Source of the DNA: CBFHOS01 sp965657645
GTDB lineage: Bacteria > Pseudomonadota > Alphaproteobacteria > Puniceispirillales > Puniceispirillaceae
Reading direction: 5' to 3'
NCBI GenBank assembly: GCA_965657645.1
Contig: CBFHOS010000010.1
Coordinates: 1 to 64,000, forward strand
DNA: 64,000 nucleotides
Shown: positions 52,806-60,874 of the stretch, one piece after another
Layout: every line of letters starts with the position of its first letter
Numbering within the stretch: position 1 is the stretch's first letter
The notes under the pieces: generated by a model
The model's database searches: none
Told to the model about the DNA's origin: nothing
Seen by the model: the letters and a program-made list of their open reading frames with translations, nothing else
Position numbers and translations under genes: made by a program

Positions 52806-54308
52806 ATGGGAATAGTATCAATGGATCAGGCAACAATCGACAAGTTTCGTAATAATAGTATCAGCGACCGCACCCATTGGATTGGCGGCAAGGCTACACC
52901 TGCGCTAACCGGTGAAACGCGGATTGTCACATCGCCAATTGATGGCAAGATTCTGGCCAATATCGCCGAGGGTAGCGCTGGTGACGTGGATGCCGCGGTT
53001 GCCGCCGCCAGAGCCAGTTTCAATAGCGGTGTCTGGTCGAGAATGGCCCCCGCCGCCCGCAAATCCATCATGCATAAAATTGCCGATATCATCGAAAAGA
53101 ACGCTGCCGAGCTGGCGGTGCTTGGGGTGCGTGATAATGGCTGTGAGATTGTCATGGCTGGCAAGGCTGAATCTGGTTCGGCCGCCGCAACATTCCGTTT
53201 CTATGCCGAGATGGTCGACAAGGTGAATGGTGACATCACCCCGACCGACCCATCAGTTCTATCAATGATCCTAAAAGAGCCGATTGGCGTTTGTGGTGTG
53301 ATTGTGCCGTGGAATTTCCCGTTGATGATTGGCGCGTGGAAATTGGCGCCGGCCTTGGCGATGGGCAATTCCATTGTGCTAAAGCCGTCTGAGGTGGCGT
53401 CTTTGTCATTGATCCGGCTAGTGGAATTAATCCATGAGGCGGGCCTGCCAGAGGGCGTGCTTAATCTTGTAACTGGCGGCGGTGTTGGCGTTGGTGATCC
53501 GTTGGCGCGCCATATGGATATCGACATGCTGACCTTTACCGGATCGGGTGGTGTCGGTCGTCTGCTGTTAACGGCCTCGGCCCAGAGTAATATGAAGCCG
53601 GTCTATCTGGAGCTTGGTGGCAAATCGCCAAATGTGATTTTTGATGATGCGGAAAATCTTGATAAGGCGATCAAAGTGTCTGCGACGGCGATGTTCCGTG
53701 ACGCTGGCCAGACCTGTGTGGCGCCGTCCAGATTGCTCGTGCAAGACGCCGTTTATGACGAGGTTGTCGAAAAGCTAACGGCGCATGCCAATGGCATTAC
53801 CGTTGGTAATCCGCTCGATCTAACGACCGATTGCGGGGCAGTGGCAACGCCAACCCAACTGGCCCAGAATTTGAACTTTGTCGAGGCGGCAAAGGCTGGC
53901 GGTGCGCGTCTTACAACCGGTGGCAACCAGATCCTAGCCGAGACCGGCGGCACCTATATGGCGCCAACTGTTTTTGCTGATGTGACCTCGGATATGGCGC
54001 TGGCACGAGACGAGGTGTTTGGTCCGGTTTTGGGAATTATCCGGTTTAGTGACGAGGCCGATGCGGTGCGCCAAGCCAATGATTCTATCTACGGATTATC
54101 GGCGGCGGTATGGACGTCAGATCTTGGCCGCGCGCATCGTATGATCAATCAGATTGATGCTGGTGTTGTGCATGTGAACACCTATGGCGGGGCCGATGTG
54201 ACAGTGCCGCTATTGGGCCATAAACAATCAGGACACGGCGCCGACAAATCGGTTCACGCAATTGATAAATATATAAAATTAAAGACAGGTTGGATCCAGA
54301 TGGCGTAA
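52806..54308 (+). CDS. NAD(P)-dependent aldehyde dehydrogenase
   Basis: A 500-residue ALDH. VPWNFPLMIGAWKLAPALAMG (read in two parts: VPWNFPLM and the following amphipathic helix) binds the cofactor, TFTGSGGVGR is the dinucleotide loop, LELGGKSPNVIF has the catalytic glutamate, and DAGQTCVAPSR the nucleophilic cysteine. The first ATG is used; a second ATG at 52821 is almost as good. Paired with the divergent omega-aminotransferase it fits amine or polyamine catabolism. phoR follows 37 nt downstream and may receive read-through. Confidence 0.9.
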   Translation: MGIVSMDQATIDKFRNNSISDRTHWIGGKATPALTGETRIVTSPIDGKILANIAEGSAGDVDAAVAAARASFNSGVWSRMAPAARKSIMHKIADIIEKNAAELAVLGVRDNGCEIVMAGKAESGSAAATFRFYAEMVDKVNGDITPTDPSVLSMILKEPIGVCGVIVPWNFPLMIGAWKLAPALAMGNSIVLKPSEVASLSLIRLVELIHEAGLPEGVLNLVTGGGVGVGDPLARHMDIDMLTFTGSGGVGRLLLTASAQSNMKPVYLELGGKSPNVIFDDAENLDKAIKVSATAMFRDAGQTCVAPSRLLVQDAVYDEVVEKLTAHANGITVGNPLDLTTDCGAVATPTQLAQNLNFVEAAKAGGARLTTGGNQILAETGGTYMAPTVFADVTSDMALARDEVFGPVLGIIRFSDEADAVRQANDSIYGLSAAVWTSDLGRAHRMINQIDAGVVHVNTYGGADVTVPLLGHKQSGHGADKSVHAIDKYIKLKTGWIQMA

Positions 54309-54345
54309 ATAAGGTGATGAAACTTAACGGACCTAAAGGGCTGTG

Positions 54346-55407
54346 ATGCGTGAACGGGACGATTTTGACGAGAATGCGTTTTCCTCTGACTTGATGTTTA
54401 AGGTCGGGCGGTTGCTCGATGACGGCTTGTTGTTGGCAACAAGCGATTGCATTGTGAAAACCGCAAATAGTGCCGCTGTCCGCTTTCTTGGCGAGGGCAT
54501 GGTAGGCAAGTCACTATTCGATATTTTTAGCGCCAATAAACTGGGTGGCAAAATTGAAATTCCTGCCATTGGCGAAAAGGAAAGTGAGTTTATTTTCCGG
54601 CCAGAATCTGCGGTACCGCGTGAATTTACCGTGCGGGTAACAACGCTTGGTGACGGCCAGATTATCGCGATGCTTCTGGATATGACTTTGCAACGTAATC
54701 TGGAAAAAGTGCGCCGTGATTTTGTGGCTAATGTCAGCCATGAATTGCGCTCACCTTTGACTAGCCTTGCCGGATTTATCGAAACCATTCTGGTTAATGA
54801 TATCCGTGATCACGAGACCACCCATCGGTTTTTAACCATCATGGATGAAGAAGCGCGGCGGATGTCGCGGTTGATTGACGATCTATTATCCTTGTCGCGG
54901 GTTGAGGTTGATGAACATATCATCCCAACCGATACGGTGCCTCTGTTAAAGGTGGTCGGGGCGGTTATCGATAGTTTAGGGGACCGCGCGAACCGGCGTG
55001 ATATGACCATAAAGTTGATTGATAGGCGGGAAACCGTGCCCGGCAATACGGTGATGTTCGGGCATAGTGATGAGATCAATGAGGTATTCCACAATCTCAT
55101 CGAGAATGCGGTTAAATATGGGTTCGAGAATAGCGAGATCATGGTTGACATCGAAATGCGCACGCCGGAATTAATTTCCATTGCGGTTACCAACCAGGGT
55201 GAACCGATAGCCGAAAAGCATTTGTCACGATTGACCGAGCGATTTTACCGTGTTGATAAAGCCCGCTCGCGCCAGATTGGTGGCACCGGTCTTGGTCTTG
55301 CGATTGTGAAACATATTATCAATCGCCATCGTGGTAGCTTGACGATTGATAGTGTTGACGGGGCAACAACTTTTACCGTTGAATTTCCTGTGTTTGAGAG
55401 GCCGTAG
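54346..55407 (+). CDS. phoR: Phosphate regulon sensor histidine kinase PhoR, soluble form
   Basis: A 353-residue kinase. A PAS-like region (about residues 20-115) precedes HisKA, with the phosphorylated histidine in ANVSHELRSPLTSL (near 131). The ATPase domain has NLIENAVKYG, and GGTGLGLAIVKHI near residue 312. I see no membrane-spanning segment anywhere, unlike E. coli PhoR. The ATG at 54346 has AAGGG 5 nt upstream; a GTG lies one codon earlier. It is directly followed by phoB (1 nt gap). It should read phosphate status through PstSCAB and PhoU. Confidence 0.9.
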   Translation: MRERDDFDENAFSSDLMFKVGRLLDDGLLLATSDCIVKTANSAAVRFLGEGMVGKSLFDIFSANKLGGKIEIPAIGEKESEFIFRPESAVPREFTVRVTTLGDGQIIAMLLDMTLQRNLEKVRRDFVANVSHELRSPLTSLAGFIETILVNDIRDHETTHRFLTIMDEEARRMSRLIDDLLSLSRVEVDEHIIPTDTVPLLKVVGAVIDSLGDRANRRDMTIKLIDRRETVPGNTVMFGHSDEINEVFHNLIENAVKYGFENSEIMVDIEMRTPELISIAVTNQGEPIAEKHLSRLTERFYRVDKARSRQIGGTGLGLAIVKHIINRHRGSLTIDSVDGATTFTVEFPVFERP

Positions 55408-55408
55408 C

Positions 55409-56119
55409 ATGAGCGTTCGTATTCTCATTGCCGATGATGAACCCAACCAGCTAGAGCTATTGAACTTTAATCTTGAGCAAGCTGGCTTTGAGGTGGTGCG
55501 CGCTAGTGATGGCCAGCAAGCGATTGATATGATCGAGGAACAACGCCCCGATCTGATCATTTTGGATTGGATGATGCCCCAGCTATCCGGCATTGATGTG
55601 TGCCGTAAATTGCGTGCAAATCGTCAAACCAAAAGCCTGCCAGTGATTATCCTGAGCGCGCGTGGTGAAGAGAGCGACCGCACTCTTGGCCTTGATATCG
55701 GCGCCGATGATTATATTTCAAAGCCATTTTCGCCGCGAGAATTGGTGGCGCGGGTGAATGCCCTACTGCGCCGCTCTCGTCCCGCCCTCAATGATGAAAA
55801 GCTCGAATTTGAGGATCTATCGCTGAATTTAACAACGATGCAAATCACCCGCGCTGGCCAGCTCGTAGAACTAGGACCAAAGGAATGCCAGCTATTATCT
55901 ATCTTGATGGAACGCCCGGGCCGCGTCTTTAGCCGTGCACAATTGCTCGATCTGGTATGGGGGCACGGGGTTTATGTCGAAGAACGCACAGTTGACGTGC
56001 ATATGAGCCGATTGCGCAAAGCGATAAATGTACCCGATGCGGATGGCCAACAAAGCACCGATCTAATCCGTACAATCCGTGGTAGCGGTTACGCCCTGCG
56101 CGCGCCCCCAAAGGCATAA
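55409..56119 (+). CDS. phoB: Phosphate regulon response regulator PhoB
   Basis: A 236-residue OmpR/PhoB-family regulator. The receiver has the acidic pair in IADDEPNQ, phospho-acceptor D53 in LDWMMPQLSG and the lysine in YISKPFSPREL. The winged-helix DNA-binding domain has GPKECQLLSILMERPGRVFSR and VYVEERTVDVHMSRLRKA. The start at 55409 lies one base after the phoR stop with GAGAGG upstream. It is expected to bind the double Pho box at 32402-32441. Confidence 0.95.
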   Translation: MSVRILIADDEPNQLELLNFNLEQAGFEVVRASDGQQAIDMIEEQRPDLIILDWMMPQLSGIDVCRKLRANRQTKSLPVIILSARGEESDRTLGLDIGADDYISKPFSPRELVARVNALLRRSRPALNDEKLEFEDLSLNLTTMQITRAGQLVELGPKECQLLSILMERPGRVFSRAQLLDLVWGHGVYVEERTVDVHMSRLRKAINVPDADGQQSTDLIRTIRGSGYALRAPPKA

Positions 56120-56265
56120 TCACGATTGGGCCGTGTTGGTTTTTTGCAAAATCTTAATGGGTTATGAATAGACCCCCTCATTAAAACTTGATAGCGTTAT
56201 GATCCCAACCGGCTCGTGCCTATAAAGCGCAATACGGTTGATGGGTGACGATTAGGCGGTACATA

Positions 56266-59200
56266 ATGCGTTTTTTTTCGACTAAAAACCGGGAAATCCA
56301 CTTAGGACCATATCCGTTGGAGCGGCTGGTTCGGCTTGATGATCCGGCTGATATAGGTGACCTCACCGCGATCCCGCTTCGGGAAAAACTCGAATTTACC
56401 CGACCTGAGGATCCCCTATCGATTATCAATGCGATGGATGAATATCAATCGATGATGGATGCCATTCGTGTTGGCATCACCCATCCGGTTTTATCTATTG
56501 TGCCGGACGATATCGAAGAGCGTAGCCGTCACATCAAGGCCTTTGGATATTTCAGCGATGCATCAATGGTTGGCTGTGCCGTTTTGCCGGTGGCGGCGCG
56601 TCTTAAAACGCCCTATCGCAATCCGGGCATTGACCGCTTGGCGGATGATTTGCGCACCAAGCAAGTCTCGACATTGGCCTCGGGCATTGAGGTCATTATG
56701 GCTGATCTGCGCGAGACTATGGAGGCCGCGCCGACCACGATTGACGCGCACACCCATGCGGTCGTGTTCATTTACGAATTTCCCCGCGATCCGGAAAAGG
56801 ACGAAGTCGGCAATGGCTGGATTACCGATGCCCAGCACCACCGCGCCGCCTTGCGCGCAACGGAAACCGCCGCGGTAATTGGCAATTATTTCCGCAAGCT
56901 CGGCTTTGACGCACGCTCTCATTCGCAATCCACGTCCGATGTTGATCTAAACCGGTTGGCGGTGGCGGCGGGGCTTTGCGTTTATGAAGACGGGCGGCTG
57001 GTTAATCCCTATCTGGGCGATCGCTTTGGTATTGCCGCGGTAACAACAAATATGGCATTGGCGCCGGACAAGCCGCTGGCCCCGCTGTCCCGCCAGAGTT
57101 GGTGGAAGAGCCACGGCCCTGCCTGGTTAATCGGCAAGGGCACGGTAAAGGGCGCGGTGAATAATGAGATGTTTGCCAAGCGCCGCTATGTTGATGGGGC
57201 GTTTCCCTTTGAGACCCTGAACAGGGTTGATACGCCAACGACTTATATTGACGAGCCGAATGTCGCGCGTGTGCCAAAACGCGCCGATATGTTTGCCCGC
57301 GCATTGTTTGGTGATTTAGGCCCAGCCGCACAGAACGGCGCCAAGGAAGGTCATTATGCCCGCAAGGCGCCAACCTCGATGGCACAGAGACGCGCGTTAG
57401 GTGCGTTTATCCTAATCCAGAACGGCGAGCCAGAACCGGTTCAGATTGCCGGTGCCACGGATCCACAGGCCAATGCCGATAACATAAAGGCGGCATGCTA
57501 TTTTCTGGGGGCCGATGCGGTGGGACTGTCACGCTGTCCGGACTGGGCGTATTATTCGCATAATGCGGCGGGTAAGGAAATTGATCCCTATCACGCGAAT
57601 GCGGTGTCGATCATCATTGATCAGGGTTTTGAGACAATGGAGGGCGCGTCTGGTGATGACTGGATTTCTTGTGCCCAATCGATGCGCGCCTATTTGCGGT
57701 TTTCACTGCTTGGCGGGGTGTTGGCAAAACATATCCGTAATCTAGGTTATAGCGCGCGGGCACATACGGTGATGGATGGCGAGGTGCTACAGCCGCCGCT
57801 ATTGTTGCTATCGGGTCTTGGCGAGGTTAGCCGGATTGGTGAGGTCATATTAAATCCGTTCTTGGGGCCGCGGCTTAAATCCGGCGTGGTTACGACTGAT
57901 ATGCCGATGGTGCATGACAAGCCGATTGATTTTGGCCTCCAAAAATTCTGCGAGCAATGCAACAAATGCGCGCGTGAATGTCCGTCAGGGGCGATCACTG
58001 CTGGCCCTAAATTGATGTTCAATGGCTATGAAATATGGAAATCGGATAGCCAGAAATGCGCCAGCTATCGGATCACTGCACAGGGCGGTGCGATGTGTGG
58101 GCGCTGTATGAAAACCTGTCCGTGGAACCTTGAAGGTTTGTTTGCCGATAGTGCGTTTCGCTGGATGGCGATGAATGTTCCGGCGGCCGCTCCGGCGCTG
58201 GCGAAAATGGATGACATGGCCGGTCGTGGCGGTCTTAATCCGGTTAAAAAATGGTGGTGGGATCTGGAATGGGAGGCCGATGGCGCCTATCGCCCGACCC
58301 AGCATAAAGTCAATGAACGCGGATTACAGCGTGATCTGGATCTGAAATATGAGGACCAGACATTGGCGGTCTATCCGGCGAATTTGGCCCCGCATCCCTA
58401 TCCGTTCCCCTTTGCGATGGACCGCGAACAGGGGATCGAGGCCTATCAGGCGATGGTCACGGCGGATGAATATAAACGGCGGCTGGCGGCTGGTGATGGC
58501 GATGATCTGATCCACCGCTATACCGCCGATGGGGAATCACCGGTTCTTCAAGTCGAGATAACCGCAATTGATAAAATGACCGAGGGCGTTACCTTGTATG
58601 AATTGCGGGCGCTTGATGGTGGTGATCTACCGCGCTGGGAGGCAGGTGCGCATATTGATATCGTCGTTGCGCCTGAATATCTGCGGCAATATTCGCTAAC
58701 CGGTGATCCGGCGGATCGCTCATGCTATCAAATTGGTGTGTTGCGCGAGGATGAGGGCAAAGGCGGGTCGCGGATGTTGCACCGTATCTTTACCCAGAAC
58801 CGCAAGATATTCATCTCAAAGCCGCTTAATCATTTCCCGCTAGTTGAGGATGCTGGCAAATCCTATTTGATGGGCGGCGGCATTGGTATTACCCCGATGA
58901 TTGCGATGGCTAATAGGCTACATCTTCTTGGCCGTGATTTCGCTGTGCATTATTCCTGTCGCTCGCGCCAGAATGCGGGCTTTTTATCGATGCTCGATGC
59001 GGTCCCGTGGCGTGACAAGCTACATCTACATTTCTCTGACGAGAATAGCCGGGCTGATCTTGCCGCTATTTTAGCAGATCCCGCGCCGCGCGATCATGTC
59101 TATTGCTGTGGCCCGGATCTATATATGAACGCGGTGATGGAGGCGGCAACCGAAGCCGGCTTTGATGAGGATAACCGGCATCTTGAATATTTCTCGGTCC

Positions 59201-59487
59201 CCGAACAGCCCGAATATGAAAATTACGATTTCACCCTGCACCTAGCCCAATCGGGCCGCGATATAACGGTTCCGGCTGATCGGACCGCGGCGGAAGTCCT
59301 GAATGAGAATGGCTTTAACATTGATATTAAATGTTCTGATGGGATCTGCGGCGTGTGTAAATGCGGGTTAATTTCTGGGGATGTCGAACACCGCGATTTC
59401 GTGCTATCTAATCGCCAGCGTGACACCACAATCATTCTTTGCCAGTCACGCGGCACCAAAGATAGCACTGTAGCGATTGACCTGTAA
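56266..59487 (+). CDS. Self-sufficient reductive dehalogenase: RdhA fused to FMN/NAD(P)/[2Fe-2S] reductase
   Basis: A 1073-residue fusion. Residues about 1-560 are the RdhA corrinoid region, containing two related halves (a vestigial N-terminal copy and the B12-binding copy). Two [4Fe-4S] motifs follow: C562-x2-C565-x2-C568-x3-C572-P and C598-x12-C611-x2-C614-x3-C618-P. From about 765 a phthalate-dioxygenase-reductase module begins: FMN motif RQYSL (R807), NAD(P) motif GGGIGITPM near 869, YCCGPDLYM near 946, and a C-terminal plant-type ferredoxin C-x4-C-x2-C...C near 1022-1060. There is no Tat signal, so it is cytosolic. BhbA of Comamonas has this architecture and debrominates 3,5-dibromo-4-hydroxybenzoate; NpRdhA is the related structural model. 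AGGCGG lies 6 nt before the ATG; a GTG lies 7 codons upstream. Confidence 0.93.
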   Translation: MRFFSTKNREIHLGPYPLERLVRLDDPADIGDLTAIPLREKLEFTRPEDPLSIINAMDEYQSMMDAIRVGITHPVLSIVPDDIEERSRHIKAFGYFSDASMVGCAVLPVAARLKTPYRNPGIDRLADDLRTKQVSTLASGIEVIMADLRETMEAAPTTIDAHTHAVVFIYEFPRDPEKDEVGNGWITDAQHHRAALRATETAAVIGNYFRKLGFDARSHSQSTSDVDLNRLAVAAGLCVYEDGRLVNPYLGDRFGIAAVTTNMALAPDKPLAPLSRQSWWKSHGPAWLIGKGTVKGAVNNEMFAKRRYVDGAFPFETLNRVDTPTTYIDEPNVARVPKRADMFARALFGDLGPAAQNGAKEGHYARKAPTSMAQRRALGAFILIQNGEPEPVQIAGATDPQANADNIKAACYFLGADAVGLSRCPDWAYYSHNAAGKEIDPYHANAVSIIIDQGFETMEGASGDDWISCAQSMRAYLRFSLLGGVLAKHIRNLGYSARAHTVMDGEVLQPPLLLLSGLGEVSRIGEVILNPFLGPRLKSGVVTTDMPMVHDKPIDFGLQKFCEQCNKCARECPSGAITAGPKLMFNGYEIWKSDSQKCASYRITAQGGAMCGRCMKTCPWNLEGLFADSAFRWMAMNVPAAAPALAKMDDMAGRGGLNPVKKWWWDLEWEADGAYRPTQHKVNERGLQRDLDLKYEDQTLAVYPANLAPHPYPFPFAMDREQGIEAYQAMVTADEYKRRLAAGDGDDLIHRYTADGESPVLQVEITAIDKMTEGVTLYELRALDGGDLPRWEAGAHIDIVVAPEYLRQYSLTGDPADRSCYQIGVLREDEGKGGSRMLHRIFTQNRKIFISKPLNHFPLVEDAGKSYLMGGGIGITPMIAMANRLHLLGRDFAVHYSCRSRQNAGFLSMLDAVPWRDKLHLHFSDENSRADLAAILADPAPRDHVYCCGPDLYMNAVMEAATEAGFDEDNRHLEYFSVPEQPEYENYDFTLHLAQSGRDITVPADRTAAEVLNENGFNIDIKCSDGICGVCKCGLISGDVEHRDFVLSNRQRDTTIILCQSRGTKDSTVAIDL

Positions 59488-59523
59488 TCAAGGTCCATCG
59501 GATCAGTGGGAAACGAGACTGTT

Positions 59524-59973
59524 ATGCCGATCAAAACTGATCAGATGCCAAATGACCCTGCCGATAATCCTAATGCCGACGGCCCTGCGCATTTTGTGCC
59601 GCTGGCGATTATCAAGAGCGATCATAATGGCGAGCTATTGCGCTATATGCGCGGTGAAGCCTGTCAGGATGTTGTTGTCACAATGCCGGTGCGGGTGGAT
59701 GTCAGGAAAGTTGGCCAGCAGAATTTCTTTGTCGCGGTTGCCACCACGATGAATTTTGAAACCGCCGAGGCATTGCAAGACGAGGCCAATCGCCTGTGCC
59801 CGGATGATCACCGGTGCCTGTTTGCATGGATTCCGGCGGATTTATTTGGCAGCGATGATTTTGGCATTTTCATTGACGAGCTTGGCATTGGCGACAAATT
59901 GCAAAACGGCCTTGTTGGCGAGGTGATAAATGCCGCGTCCATCGAGGAGGCCGTGGCCAGCTTGGCGGGATAG
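59524..59973 (+). CDS. Uncharacterised small protein downstream of the reductive dehalogenase
   Basis: A 149-residue soluble protein that I do not recognise. It has a Pro/Asn/Asp-rich start, a beta-rich middle (VVVTMPVRVDVRKV, NFFVAVATT) and an acidic C-terminal part. Two cysteines (near residues 47 and 92) do not form a known cluster motif. No membrane segment is present, so it is not an RdhB anchor. It starts 36 nt after the dehalogenase stop and ends 7 nt before the YaiI gene, so the three probably form one transcript. The frame also offers a GTG at 59506. Confidence 0.7.
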   Translation: MPIKTDQMPNDPADNPNADGPAHFVPLAIIKSDHNGELLRYMRGEACQDVVVTMPVRVDVRKVGQQNFFVAVATTMNFETAEALQDEANRLCPDDHRCLFAWIPADLFGSDDFGIFIDELGIGDKLQNGLVGEVINAASIEEAVASLAG

Positions 59974-59980
59974 GCATGGC

Positions 59981-60442
59981 ATGACCAAGATTTATGTCGA
60001 TGCGGATGCCTGTCCGGTCAAAGACGAAATCATCCGTGTGGCCAGTCGTCACAAGCTCGGCGTTCTCATTGTATCAAACGGTGGCATTCGGCCAAACCCG
60101 AACCCGCTGGTTGAAACCATCATCGTTCCCGACGGGCCTGATATTGCTGATCAGTGGATTGCTGATCGGGCGGTTGTGGGTGATGTTGTTGTCACCGGTG
60201 ATATTCCGCTAGCGGCAAAGGTGATTGCCAATGGCGCCGATGCGATCCGGCATAATGGCGACCTATTCACCGTCGATAATATCGGTAATCAACTGGCAAC
60301 GCGTGATCTGATGGCTGATCTGCGGGCGGCCGATCCGTTGGCGACTGGGGCTGGCAAACAGGGGGGACGGCCGTTTTCAAAGGCTGATAGATCACGTTTT
60401 CTCGATCGGCTAGAGGGGGTGTTGCGGCGCCTCGCGGGTTAG
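59981..60442 (+). CDS. yaiI: YaiI/YqxD family protein (DUF188)
   Basis: A 153-residue protein of the YaiI/YqxD family, a PIN-like fold of unknown function. IYVDADACPVKDEI at the N-terminus and VVTGDIPLAAKVIANGADAI are the two acidic signature motifs, and GGRPFSKADRSRFLDRLE is the conserved C-terminal tail. The ATG at 59981 starts at the conserved N-terminus; a longer frame overlaps the upstream gene. The stop codon lies inside the 16-bp repeat at 60436. Confidence 0.92.
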   Translation: MTKIYVDADACPVKDEIIRVASRHKLGVLIVSNGGIRPNPNPLVETIIVPDGPDIADQWIADRAVVGDVVVTGDIPLAAKVIANGADAIRHNGDLFTVDNIGNQLATRDLMADLRAADPLATGAGKQGGRPFSKADRSRFLDRLEGVLRRLAG

Positions 60443-60476
60443 GAAACACTTGGGTTAGGAAACACTTTGGTTAGGA
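60436..60476. repeat. 16-bp tandem duplication GGGTTAGGAAACACTT x2.5 at a convergent gene junction
   Basis: Identical 16-nt units occupy 60436-60451 and 60452-60467, and a partial copy (TGGTTAGGA) follows. The first copy contains the yaiI stop (TAG), and the partial third copy contains the stop of the minus-strand DUF2256 gene. Confidence 0.93.
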
Positions 60477-60647
60477 GCTGGCCTCATTATTTGTGCTACT
60501 GGCCTTTGAGCGCGCACCGGCGCATCTTTTTGAGCAATAGCGCACCTGTTCCCAATCACGCGCCCATTTTTTGCGCCAATTAAAAGGGCGCTGGCAGGTG
60601 GCACAGATTTTAGACGGTAAATTGGCTTTGTTCGGAGATTTTCGCAT
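60471..60647 (-). CDS. DUF2256 family small zinc-finger-like protein
   Basis: A 58-residue protein matching DUF2256: a lysine/asparagine start with LPSKICATCQRPFNWRKKW, then WEQVRYCSKRCAGAR. The C-x2-C ... C-x3-C spacing suggests a single zinc site. Function is unknown. The ATG at 60647 matches the family N-terminus; the frame is open upstream but that part has no family similarity. It converges on yaiI and is divergent from typA. Confidence 0.85.
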   Translation of the reverse strand: MRKSPNKANLPSKICATCQRPFNWRKKWARDWEQVRYCSKRCAGARSKASSTNNEASS

Positions 60648-60874
60648 GGCGCCATCATACTGGCAAAACCCCGCCGGCAATAGCCCCGCCTGTATCTGAA
60701 AACAGTTGAATCGCACGAAATTTAGCGCAATTGCTGGCCAAGCTGGGTAATACGCAATAGGGCCAATCCGGGCCTTTAGCAAAATAAAGCTTCCCCTCAA
60801 AGGCTTTTGGCTATAGGAAAGCGCGGAGTAGAGGAACGGACCGCGGGTCCGCCAACACATTCAAGAGACATATC

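Noticed and set aside
56121..56146. Terminator after phoB
   Set aside because: A T run follows a possible CACG/CGTG stem, but four pairs are too weak to support a call.
56120..56265. Cobalamin riboswitch upstream of the dehalogenase
   Set aside because: I looked for the conserved B12-box elements before the B12-dependent enzyme and found none in this short leader.
59524..59973. RdhB membrane anchor for the dehalogenase
   Set aside because: The protein has no hydrophobic segment, and the dehalogenase has no Tat signal that would need an anchor.
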